64,000 bases of DNA, taken from NCBI GenBank assembly GCA_013368375.1, contig JAACJP010000001.1, positions 868,001-932,000 on the forward strand, given 5' to 3'. The notes below the pieces were generated by a model. That model ran no database searches and was not told the DNA's origin. It saw only the letters and a list, made by a program, of their open reading frames with translations. Positions 21,541-31,526 of the stretch are shown piece after piece (position 1 is the first letter of the stretch; each line of letters opens with the position of its first letter). The stretch comes from Tricholomella constricta. Its lineage: Eukaryota; Basidiomycota; Agaricomycetes; Agaricales; Lyophyllaceae. Both the position numbers and the translations under genes were made by a program.

Positions 21541-21756
21541 CTCTAGGTTTGTCGTGTTTTGTGGTCGGGTTGCGCTCATTATTGGTCGCGTATGCCGTAT
21601 ATACCTGTTTTGTTGTGCGGGCCCTAAAATTGGGTCGTTCTGTTATAATTCGAACTATTCGTTCTAGGTGGCGTAAGTCGGTTCTTCGTTTTGGTCGGTT
21701 CTTTTATTGGTGGCGTCGGTTGCTGGCGTCGGCCGCCGCTCAACCTGTAGGTCGTG

Positions 21757-21797
21757 TCTCCTCCTTACTTGAAATGCCGACTGCCCTCAGTCGGTCC
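21757..21797 (-). repeat. Internal copy of the polypurine-tract region in element C
   Basis: About 40 bp here match 20128-20168 with two substitutions, including 16 bases of the polypurine tract and the adjacent GACTG...CAGTC hairpin. It lies between the two cargo genes and suggests they arose by duplication of a unit [purine tract + antisense gene]. Confidence 0.8.
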
Positions 21798-21935
21798 GGA
21801 GACCGGTCGAGAAAATTCTAGAACTGGCGCGTGTGTGGCGTGAGATGGTGGTGGCGGTGCAACAGAATTTGACGGCGCGTCCTGGTTTGTTTAGAGTGAC
21901 TGTCCCTTTTTCGGTTCCCTCCCTTTTCAACCATC

Positions 21936-23801
21936 ATGGCCACCGTCGTGTCTGACTTCAAGCGCGTCCTCCGGTATCTGACCACCGACTACATTCGATG
22001 GTGTCAACTTCCCGACGACGCCACTCGCGAAGAGCGCTTCGAGGCGCTCGAGGACATACGGGACGGCGTGACCGCGCTTCGGAAACAAGAGGCGGGCCCC
22101 GGGCGTTTGGAATGGCGGGAGGAGCAGGAGGCGTTGTCCCAAATATGGGCACGCATCAAGGACGACCGGGAGTGGTCGGAAAAATTCGCGGATCTGGAGC
22201 CCGAGGTGCGTCCGTTTCTGACTTTTGGTATGTAGGTGACCGACTTGGTCTTGTGCGTTCTTGAGGACGAGTACACCCGCCGGCGCCGTGAACGACATCT
22301 TCAATCGGGCACATCTCGAGGCGCCGGAAATGTGCCACCGGTCGTATCTGGCGAACCGCCAGTCGAGCAGGGTCCCCGTCCGGATGTTGGCGACGTCGAA
22401 GTGCGCGACACGGAGTTGGCGGTGGAGGCGGAGAAGAGGCGCGGTAGTGTGGGCGCAATCCCGCCGCCGGTCGCGGGGGGGGCATCGTCCGGCGTTCCTG
22501 CGGCGCCGTCGCCCAAGGGGAAAGGCAAGTCCTCGCGGCCTCCCATTTTTGTGCCTCGTATGTCGGTCGGTGGCGGGTCGCGTGCTGGTAAAGACGCTGC
22601 GGCCGACGTGCGTATCTCATGCGATTTTGTCTTCTGTCGATTGCTTAATGTTTTTTGGACAGACTGCCCCGTCCGCTTCGCGATCGCTTCGTACGCGTGA
22701 GTCCGCCTTCCGATCGGGGCCTATCTTTAGCGCTGTGAGTGGTCTGCCCCTAACTAGCTTGGTAGGTGCAACGCCCGCTGCCACTGGGTCCGACGAGGTG
22801 ACGGCTTCGAGTCGGAAGCGCAAGCGCGACGTCGCGGATGACGGGGAAGGGTCGTTAGTGGAGGTCCCGGAGGCGGAGTCGGGGAAAGGCAAACGGAAGC
22901 GGCGCACGACCGACAAGTGGCTCGGGCGCCTCGAGGACTTCAAGAAGGAGTGCCCTCACCACTTGGTGCGCGATGTAGCGGTAGGTTATCGGTTGGGCTC
23001 GTGCGGTCGTCGGCGCTGACCCTTTTCTAGTGCGATCGTTGCGTGGACTCCGGCGTCGACTGCCTGCAGAAGCCTGGCGTCAGTCCTTGTGCGCTCTGCA
23101 AGATCCACGCCAAGAAGTGTGAGACGACGCGCGACGGCGTCCCCCTTGTCGTTCCGAGGGCCTCTGGTTCGCGATCGCGGCGCCGAAACATATCGCGCCC
23201 TATCGTCGAGGATGTCGAGGAGGAGAAGCCCGTCACTGCGCCCGCGCCCTCGCTGCACCGGTCCCCTCAGCCCTTCCTGGCGGATCCCCGGGAGCGCGAG
23301 CGCGAGCTGGCGGCGGCCACCCACCACCTTGCGATGATTCAGGTCGCCGGCTCTGCGGGCATGGGCGCGGGTTTTTTGCATCAGGGCGCTTTGCCTCAGG
23401 CGGAGGCCTTGCTCCGTAACGAGGACCTAGACGGTCTGGGGTACATGGCCTCGACCGCGATTATCGACAGCTTCGACCTCGCCGACGTGGACCGCGCGCT
23501 TTTCTCGCGCAACGCCTTTCTTCGGACCTTGGTTCAGCAAGCGCAGGTTCTGGAGTCCCAGCAGGAGATAACGCGCTGGTCGCTGCGACAGATTTACCAG
23601 CAAGTGGAAGGCACCGTGGACGCGCTGAGGCTGCTTCGGGAGCGGCGCTCGGAGTTGGTCGAGGAGGCGGCGGGCGAGTCCGACTCCAGTGAAGGGAGCG
23701 CGGTGAGTACCGATGACGAAGATGCCGAGGGCGACGGCGAGAGCGACGGAGTCGAGGAGGGCGGCGACGGGATCGAGGGTGGCGATGTCGTAATGGGGTG
23801 A
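21936..23801 (+). CDS. Antisense cargo gene 2 of element C: Zn2Cys6-cluster protein (566 aa)
   Basis: Four exons (21936-22205, 22266-22607, 22663-22980, 23031-23801) join in frame, all phase 0 with GT-AG introns of 50-60 nt. Exon 1 is exactly 270 nt, as in cargo gene 1 and the element E copy. Domains in order: N-terminal helical domain (about residues 1-90), disordered linker, basic segment KGKRKRRTTDKW (candidate nuclear localisation signal), C-x2-C-x6-C-x8-C-x2-C-x6-C cluster starting at exon 4, then a conserved C-terminal domain (DSFDLADVDRALFSRNAFLRT, RWSLRQIYQQVEG) and an acidic tail. The splice sites work only in the antisense transcript. The reading frame is intact although the host element is broken. 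Confidence 0.85.
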
Positions 23802-24154
23802 GCGAGCGTCGCGGAGTGTCGGTCGGCTTGGGCGCGCTTGGTATCTTGGTCGCGCGCTCGGCCGTGTTTATTATTTTGTTGTGGTTCTGTGCTGGGGTGG
23901 TCCTAATGGACCACCATGCAATATATACTGGCGTTCGGCAATGTTTGTGCGAAGTGGCGACAGAGTCGGAAAGAGTGATTGAGTGGAGTTTTGTTGTCTG
24001 AACATAGTGAATCGTAAACCCGATCGGTGGTCGGTAATAGGTCGGTACTGAAAAAAAAGCATAGGTCGTCGGTATATTCGGTCGGTCGAACGGTGTGTGT
24101 CGGTGAGAAGGGTGCTGATTAAAAGGGAGGGTATATGGTTTCGCGGAATGTCGA
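23802..24154. other. Spacer between cargo gene 2 and the end of pol
   Basis: About 350 bp of non-coding sequence separate the stop of the plus-strand cargo gene from the stop of the minus-strand pol gene. It would hold the convergent 3' UTRs. I see no further gene. Confidence 0.5.
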
Positions 24155-25129
24155 TCAGTTCTGCTCTTCTTCCGACTCCGAGTCGTCGCTTACGACTTCG
24201 GGTCGGTCTTCATTGTCGGTGATCGTCGTCGCCTCTAGTTCTCGGAGTCGTTTGGTGTCTATGTCCAGCGCGTTATCGGGTAGGAGAATATTATTTCGCG
24301 CGAAGTAGGGGGTGAGTCGGAACGCTGCTACAGGCCGGTGTAAGACGGTGCCATCCAATTCGCAGAGGATGTAGGCGCCTCCACGGTTGCGTGAGATCAC
24401 AACGAGCGGACCTAGGTATCTAGATCGCATTTTGCGGTTGAGCGACTTCTCGATTTTCGTGTTGCGCATGAGGATGAGGTCTCCGCGTTTAAAGTTATAG
24501 TCGCGCAAGGTTCTGGCGTGTTGAAGCTCAAAGCGAATCGCCGCTTGTCGTCGCGCCGCGTATACGTCTGAATGCAGTCGCTCTAGGTCGGTCGTTCGTT
24601 TTTGTAGGGCGATTGCGCGACGTGTCAAGAGGTCGGTGGAGGACAGTATTGAGTCGGGTGGCGGTTGGAGGTACGTGGCTTCGACGATATCGAGTGGCAG
24701 GAGGGGCTGCGTGCCTGTCGCAGCGTAGTAGGGGGAACATCCCATTCGTTTGCGGATTGTGACGCGTTCCGCCCAGAAAACGGAGTAGGCGGCTTGCGAC
24801 CATTTATTTTCGATTCCGTCGGCGGCTTTGAAAAGAGATTGCCGGACGTCGAAGTGGGATCGCTCGACTAGCCCGTTGGCTCTAGAGTTGTAACCTGAGA
24901 TCCGAATGTTGTGTATGTGGTATTTCTTTGTGAGGTGTTCGGCGGCTTTGATGAAGGCTGGGCCGTTGTCGGTTACGATTTCGCGCAGTCCGCCCCACCG
25001 GCAGATGATGTCTTCGTACATCCAATCGCCGAGGGTGCGACTGTTTTCCTTTCGGAGCGCGCGCCATTCAGGAAAGTGAATCAAGGAGCAACGACCTTGG
25101 ACAATGTATTTGAAACCATTCGACGGCGG
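24155..25129 (-). pseudogene. Element C integrase, C-terminal part (after element D)
   Basis: The minus-strand frame continues the integrase begun at 31527-31742: IHFPEWRALRKENS, then the catalytic Asp segment IVTDNGPAFIKAAEHLTKKY and SRANGLVERSHFDVRQSL with the last Glu of the DDE triad, then a GPLVVISRNRGGAYILCELDGT segment and an acidic tail ending EEEQN. The first catalytic Asp sits before the break (YIDTMHLP). Homology to the element E integrase shows that removing element D and one GGCGG copy restores continuity. Confidence 0.88.
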
Positions 25130-25633
25130 TGTTAGGGCAACCCTTACAGTGGAGCGCTATCGCACTGGCAAGGGGGAATCCGAAGTTATATTGATGTACA
25201 GTAACGAATGTAAGTAAGGCTTACCTGGCAAGGGGGAATCCGAAGAGAATAGTGTAAAGGATTCCCAAATGCCAGGGGGCCGACTATATACGAGTGTAGG
25301 ACGTGAGGGCCGGTCCTCCAGAGTGTACTGTACATGTAATAGTAACGAATGGTGTGCGGCGCGTGTATGGACACGTTCCCGACGCTGTCCGATCCTCGTG
25401 GCCCAGGGTACGGGCACGAGGCGGGGCAGCCGACGTCGGGATGTCGGGTGGTCGGGATCGGCGTCGGGCGCGCGCGGGGAGTGAGGGGAAGCGACAGGAA
25501 GTGAGTAAGTATGTACACCGACGCTTGGGTCGGAGCGTCGGGTCGGGATCGCGATCAGTCAGTCAGGGGCGAGCGCGTGAGTCGGGGAACGATCTGTGAG
25601 CGTCGGAGAGCGTGAACGAGAGTTCCCCTGACA
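25130..25633 (-). repeat. 3' LTR of element D
   Basis: This 504-bp LTR has TGTCAGGGG...CCTAACA ends in sense orientation. It is preceded on the minus strand by the purine tract complementary to 25634-25648. Confidence 0.95.
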
Positions 25634-28600
25634 TCACCCCCCCTTTTGAATCGCAACGGCTCGGTGCGGGGTGACGGTGGCGAAGACGGCGGGGGATAGA
25701 GTGAAGATGCCACGGATGTGGCGCGCAGCATCAGGATTGTCGCGGTGGAACTTGCGAACCAGGTCGGGTGCGGCGACGTTCTCCCGGGGCTCCCACGAAG
25801 CTTCTTCATAGCCGTAGCCTTTCCACAAGATCTTGTACTGAAGTTTCTTGCGGAAGATGCGACTGTCGAGGATTTTGTGGACTTCGTAGTGGGGTTCGTC
25901 ATCGATGATGTCTGGTGGCGGCGGAGGGTCGGACTGTCGACCTTCGATTGGGTCAGCGACGGCGGGGACAAGCTTTATGACGTGGAAGACTGGGTGGATG
26001 CGTTTCATGGACTGAGGCAGCAGGAGGCGGTATGCGAGCGGGCCAACTCGCCTTTGCACGACGAAAGGGCCAAGGTAGCGATGCGATAATTTCTTAGACG
26101 GTCGGGTCGTAGAAATGTCGGTCGCGTCCAAGTACACCTTGTCACCCGGCTGGTAGTCGGGTGTCGGGGCGTGTCGCTGATTGTAATACCGCTCCATGTC
26201 GTCTTTGGCCTTTGAAAGCGCCGCCTTGGCTTCCTCCTGTGCTTCCTTCATGCGCTCCACGAACTCGTCGGCCGACTCGTTCTTGGAAGCGCCCCGACGA
26301 GGCTCGAAGCCCATGCGCGGATGCCGACCAGTGTCGAGCAAGAAAGGGGTCTGCTGTGTCGCCGAATGTACATGGTTGTTGTAACTGAATTCGGCGTCGG
26401 GCAAGAGGTCCTCCCAGTCGTTCTGGCGCTCGTTGCAGAAGACCCGCAAGAACTGTTCCAGCTCCTGATTGACACGCTCGGTCTGTCCGTCGGTCTGCGG
26501 GTGGTACGCCGTCGAAGCCGACAGCTTGATACCCAGGAGTCGGTACAGTTCTCGCGTGAATTCGGCGACGAACTGTGGACCTCGATCGGAGACAAAGGCA
26601 TCTGGGAGACCGTGGAGCTTCCAGACGTGGCGACGGTAGAGGTTCGCGGCTCCCAAGGCCGAACAGGTCGTGTGCGATGCGATGAAATGCGCGCGCTTTC
26701 CGACCGAATCTACGACGTTCATGATCGCGTCGTGGCCATTGGACTCGGGGAGTTCGGTGATGAAGTCCACCGATACGACATTCCATCGGCCTTCGGGAAT
26801 TGGGAGCGGCTGCAGCTGTCCGACGGGGAGTTGGCGGCGGGGTTTTGTGCGCAAGCACATGTCGCAGGTGCTGGTGTATGAACCGATGAAGCGTGACATC
26901 TGGGGCCACCAGTAGTTGCGCGACACCAGCTCGAGCGTCTTCCAGCGACCCGGGTGACCGGCGACCTTGGAGTCATGATGCTGCTCCACAATGCGTCGGC
27001 GGAGGTCAGGAACGTTCGGGACATAGATCCGTCCACGGAACGTGAGCAGACCACCTTCCTCCCCCCACTCGCCAAAGCGTAGGGAGCGACCGGCAGTCTT
27101 GGATGCCTTGACCAGTTGTGCCGCTTTCGCGACCGCGTCCTCCTGTGCACCGTCGCGATTGCCCTTGCGGATCGCTTTCAGCACATCGTCTTCTTCTCCG
27201 ACCAGTGCCAGACCCTCGGTCGCGCGAATCGCGAAGAACTCGGGTTTGAGGAGCACAATGTCGGCATTGTCGCCACTTCCGTCGCCGTGATCAGCGCGAC
27301 GCGACAGGGCGTCGGGTTTGCCCATGCTGCGTCCCGGACGGTGGTGGAGGGTAAAGTCGAAGTTGGCAAGGTAGAGCGACCAGCGGGCTTGCCGCCGATT
27401 GAGTTTCTTCGCGGTGAGGAAGTACTCAAGGTTCTTGTGGTCGGTCAAGATCTCCACCTTGTGCTTTGCGCCTTCCACAAAATGTCGCCACTCCTCCAGA
27501 GACCGGATGATCGCCAGCATCTCCTTGTCGTGGATCTCGTAGTTCCGCTCGACTGCGTTCAAGCTCTTCGAGTAGAACGCGACCGGGTGCCACTTGCCAT
27601 CGGACGGCGACTCTTGCGACAGGACCGCGCCCGTCGCGAAGTCGGACGAGTCAGCTTCGATGCGGTACGGTCGGTCGTCGTCGGGGAATGCAAGCACCGG
27701 TCGCGACGTGATCGCAGACTTCAGGAGGTCAAAGGCCGACTGCTCCGACGCTTCCCAGCGCCAGGCAACGTCCTTGCCCGTCAAATCAAACAGGGGTCGG
27801 GCGTGGTGCGAGAAATCCTGGATGAACCGTCGGTAGAAATTGGTGAAGCCCAAGAACGCTTGCACCTCTTTCTTGTTCCTCGGCGCCGGCCACTCCGACA
27901 CTCCAGCGACCTTGACCGGATCCATTTCCGCTTGCCCGTGCGAGATGATCAGCCCAAGATACTCGACCTTGGTCTGTTCAAACTCGCATTTCTCGGGTTT
28001 TAGGAACAACTTATGTTCGCGGAGTCGGTCCAGCACGAGTCGCGCGACCCGACGGTGTTCCTCGAGAGTCTTGGTGTAAATCAAGATATCGTCGAGGTAC
28101 ACGCAAACAACACCCTCGGCGATCAGATCGCGGAAGATGTCATTCATCATGGTCTGGAATGTGGCGGGGCTGTTCGTGAGGCCGAAGAACATGACAAGCG
28201 GCTCGAAGAGACCGCGGTTCGTCCGAAACGCTGCCTTCCACTCGTCGCCTTCCTTGATCCGAACATTGTTGTACCCCCATCGGACGTCCAGCTTGGTGAA
28301 GTACCGCGCGCCGCGGAGGTTGTTCACCAGTTCGCTAATGAGCGGCAGTGGGTACCGGTTCTTCACCGTCAGCGCGTTGAGCGTCCGATAGTCCTGCACC
28401 AGCCGGAGCGCACCATCCTTCTTCTTGATGAAGAACACTGGCGAAGCCATGGGCGACTTCGACGGACGGATCCGACCCGACTCGAGGTTCTCCTTGAGGA
28501 ACGCATCGAGCTCGACTTGCTCCGCTGGCGACAGTGGGTAGACTTTGGTGCCGGACGGCGAAGCGCCTGGCTCCAACTCAATCGCGTGATCCCACTGTTT

Positions 28601-29678
28601 GCGATCGGGGAGTTCGTCGAACGCGACCTTGGAGAAAACGTCCTCAAAGTCGTGGAGGTGGGTCGGAACGGCGTCGCGGAATGACTTAGGCGCAGAGTTC
28701 GCGGCGTGCGCCTCAGCGAGTCGCTGCGATGTCGTTTGACTGGCGCGAATGTGCATTTCGGTCGGAGGGGGGTGGATCGCAGTCGCAAAGATGCGATCGC
28801 CGTTCAGGAAGGTCTCCACCAGGAAGTCGTCCGACTCTGGATCGGGTTCCTCCATGATCGGAGTGTAGGGGAGGAACTCGTCGGTGTCGGAGTCGTCTTC
28901 GACGTAGGGGCAGGTCGGGGCTCGCAGGTCGGGCTCGACTGTCGGGATGCCTTCCGCCCGACAAGCCCGAATGGCGGCTCGCAGCTTGGTGCGTGAACGA
29001 CGCTCCTCCTTGACTTCAACCTTGCAGGTGTCGCAACGTGTCGGCGCTCTACTCATTTTCACCTTTCCCGTTGCCCAATCAATGTCGGGGTTGTGGTCTC
29101 GGAGCCAGGTGAATCCGAGAATGAGATCCTGCTTTCCAATACCCGCGACCGCGAACAGAACGCGCTCGGAGTGACCGTCGTAACGTAAGACTGCGTCCAC
29201 GACGTATTCAATGGCACCCGCCTCATTAGGGGTTCCGTCAACATTGTAGGCACGTGTCGGGCGATTCAGCCGTCGCGTCTTCAGCTTGTGCTTTTCAACG
29301 AAGGCAGTGTTGATGAAGCAGGCCGATGCCCCGCTGTCAACGAGGGCAGCGAGCGAATGCGTCTCTTGGGTGTCGGTGGTCTCGAGCTCGACCTTGAGCG
29401 ACAGGGATAAGGAGTCGGGGGAGGCGGCGATCACGAAGCGACGGGGCAGTCGCTTTTCCCAGCGCGGTAGTCCGCGACGCGACGGTACAGTCGGCTCGGT
29501 CGGAGCGACCGAAGGAGATGGCGTTTGGTCAGGAGAGGATTGTACGTCTTCGTCGATTGGTTCACCCGTAGAAGTAGCAGCAATATTAAGTATACTGGGG
29601 TACTCTACAGATAGGGGGGCGAACCGATTACGACTAGACAACGGGGGCGTACTTTTCACCCGTTGTGCGACTAAAAAT
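25634..29678 (-). CDS. pol: Element D Pol polyprotein (protease, RT, RNase H, integrase, chromodomain)
   Basis: The frame is open from the end of gag to the 3' LTR, about 1345 codons. Domains in order: aspartic protease (LAALVDSGASACF, near residue 105; ILGFTWL), RT (about 405-570; catalytic YLDD in VCVYLDDILIY), RNase H (about 640-760; RIEADSSDFATGAVLSQ, DHKNLEYFLT), integrase with His2Cys2 zinc finger (HPGRWKT...CDMCLRTK), DDE core (VSVDFITELP, VSDRGPQFVAEF, NQELEQF) and a C-terminal chromodomain (YEVHKILDSR, YKILWKGYGYEEASWEP). No upstream ATG fits; the frame is -1 relative to gag and overlaps its end, so it is probably made as a Gag-Pol fusion by frameshifting. Chromodomains of this class direct integration to marked chromatin. 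Confidence 0.95.
29671..29678 (-). promoter_or_regulatory. Candidate -1 frameshift site of element D (five T before TAG)
   Basis: The gag frame ends GAT TTT TAG. A slip of one base back on the T run lets TTT re-pair with TTT and continue as TTA GTC into the open pol frame. It is not a classic X XXY YYZ heptamer, so the mechanism is inferred only from frame and context. Confidence 0.45.
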
Positions 29679-30891
29679 CCTCTTCCGTGGCCAAGGCGGT
29701 CGGGTCGGCCGACTCGGGAGTCGGGTCAGCTGGGATCGCATCCTTGCGCGCCAGTAGCTGCATGATCAGCTCATCCAGTTCCTCTGGCATGATGTGGCGC
29801 AGGTCAAAGCGCTTTGGGCAGTCGCGCCAGAAGTGCCCCGGCTGCTTGCATCGACGACAGGTGTCGTCCTGAACAGGACGTCCGCGGAGCCGGTCGATGT
29901 CCATAGGGACACCTGGGGGAAGAGACGGCGTCACGGGCGTGCTGAGAGAGTGCGCCGGTGCCGACACACGAACGGGAGCGGTCGGTGGGGCAGTGGTTCG
30001 CCATCGGAGCATGGGCGCGACCACAGGCATCGGAATGGGGGCAGTCGGGCGACTCGCAGTCGGAACTGTCGGAGCCGACCGACGGTGGAAGTCCTCCTCG
30101 GTCCTCATGATGAAGTCCTGGGAGCGGGCAATCGCTAGCCAGTCCTCAATCTTGGAGTCGTCGGGCCGACCCGTGGTGATGCTCCCAAGCCTCCTTGAGA
30201 GCTTCGGGTCCATGCCCCGACGGAATTTGAGGACCAGATGGCGGCCGTCTGGGTAGTCGGCCTTGATCCACAGCGCCTTGAACGAGTCAATGTACTCGTC
30301 GATGGTGCGCCCATTCTGGAAGTACGCTGTCGACTCAAGGGTGAGCGCAGCGTCGGCGACTTCGTCGAACAGGAAGAACTCCTTTTCGAAGTTCGACGCG
30401 AAGTCCTTCCAGGTCGGGAATGCGCGCTTTACCGACCCATACTGAAAGACCCGACCGACGAAGTCGGCGGCGCGACCGTGTTGCATGTATGACAACACCC
30501 AGCTGATTCGGGCGTGGTCGTCGGCGAACTGTCCGACGCTCAGGGAGAAGTAGAGCTGGCACGCGTTCCAGAAGGCGCGGCCGCCCGATCGAGCGCCGTC
30601 GTACACGGGAGGGGGCGACGGCCGAATGTGCGATCCCGATCGCGGAAGGGGAGGGGACGTCGGCAGGGGCTGCGCCGGCGTCGCGGGGGTCGTAGGTGCT
30701 GCTGGGGAGGCAGCGGAGGGGTTCCCCAAAACGATGGTATCTAAAAGAGCGGCGATGCGGTCCATGGTGGCCGAGTTGGTGGTGTTGGATTGTGAGAGAG
30801 CCGACATTGCGGTTTCAAGGCTCACCAGTCGTTCCTCTGGCGTGAGCGCAGCAGGAGACGGAGGCGTGTCAAATTCACCGAAGTCGGACAT
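29671..30891 (-). CDS. gag: Element D Gag
   Basis: This 406-codon frame starts at an ATG (MSDFGEFDTPPSP). A retrotransposon gag domain lies at about residues 105-245 (RAFWNACQLYFSLS, FPTWKDFASNFEKEF, RTIDEYIDSFKALW), followed by a CCHC zinc knuckle CRRCKQPGHFWRDC near residue 345. The last codons are GAG GAT TTT TAG, with the pol frame one base back. It forms the virus-like particle and packages RNA. Confidence 0.93.
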   Translation of the reverse strand: MSDFGEFDTPPSPAALTPEERLVSLETAMSALSQSNTTNSATMDRIAALLDTIVLGNPSAASPAAPTTPATPAQPLPTSPPLPRSGSHIRPSPPPVYDGARSGGRAFWNACQLYFSLSVGQFADDHARISWVLSYMQHGRAADFVGRVFQYGSVKRAFPTWKDFASNFEKEFFLFDEVADAALTLESTAYFQNGRTIDEYIDSFKALWIKADYPDGRHLVLKFRRGMDPKLSRRLGSITTGRPDDSKIEDWLAIARSQDFIMRTEEDFHRRSAPTVPTASRPTAPIPMPVVAPMLRWRTTAPPTAPVRVSAPAHSLSTPVTPSLPPGVPMDIDRLRGRPVQDDTCRRCKQPGHFWRDCPKRFDLRHIMPEELDELIMQLLARKDAIPADPTPESADPTALATEEDF

Positions 30892-31000
30892 CTCGAGACG
30901 GGACTGGGCGACGATCGGAGCAGGCGCGCGCTGGACGGGTTGCGTGTAGCAGACACGTGTTTCGGCGCGGAGGCTGATCGGTCGGTTTCGTCGGGTCTCC

Positions 31001-31017
31001 GGTTTACACTATTCTGC
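31001..31017 (-). promoter_or_regulatory. Self-priming primer-binding site of element D
   Basis: Directly after the 5' LTR the minus strand reads GC then AGAATAGTGTAAA (31015-31003). These 13 bases are exactly complementary to TTTACACTATTCT in the same LTR (31146-31134). A TATATA box at 31178-31173 lies about 30 nt before that segment, so it would be the 5' end of the transcript. That is the arrangement known from Tf1-type self-primed elements. Confidence 0.75.
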
Positions 31018-31521
31018 TGTTAGGGCAACCCTTACAGTGGAGCGCTATCGCACTGGCAAGGGGGAATCCGAAGTTATATTGATGTACAGTAACGAATGTA
31101 AGTAAGGCTTACCTGGCAAGGGGGAATCCGAAGAGAATAGTGTAAAGGATTCCCAAATGCCAGGGGGCCGACTATATACGAGTGTAGGACGTGAGGGCCG
31201 GTCCTCCAGAGTGTACTGTACATGTAATAGTAACGAATGGTGTGCGGCGCGTGTATGGACACGTTCCCGACGCTGTCCGATCCTCGTGGCCCAGGGTACG
31301 GGCACGAGGCGGGGCAGCCGACGTCGGGATGTCGGGTGGTCGGGATCGGCGTCGGGCGCGCGCGGGGAGTGAGGGGAAGCGACAGGAAGTGAGTAAGTAT
31401 GTACACCGACGCTTGGGTCGGAGCGTCGGGTCGGGATCGCGATCGGTCAGTCAGGGGCGAGCGCGTGAGTCGGGGAACGATCTGTGAGCGTCGGAGAGCA
31501 TGAACGAGAGTTCCCCTGACA
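31018..31521 (-). repeat. 5' LTR of element D
   Basis: This 504-bp LTR has a TATATA box at 31178-31173 and predicted transcript start near 31146, giving U3 of about 375 bp and R-U5 of about 129 bp. Confidence 0.95.
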
Positions 31522-31526
31522 GGCGG

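Larger units (their letters stand above)
25130..31521 (-). mobile_element. Element D: complete chromodomain Ty3/Gypsy element (Tf1/sushi-like), nested in element C
   Basis: The 504-bp LTRs at 31018-31521 (5') and 25130-25633 (3') differ at two positions only. The target duplication GGCGG is perfect (25125-25129 and 31522-31526). Order on the minus strand: 5' LTR, primer site complementary to its own leader, gag, pol with protease, RT, RNase H, integrase and chromodomain, purine tract AAAAGGGGGGG, 3' LTR. All frames appear open, so this is the best candidate for an active autonomous element in the window. It inserted into the integrase gene of element C. Confidence 0.95.
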
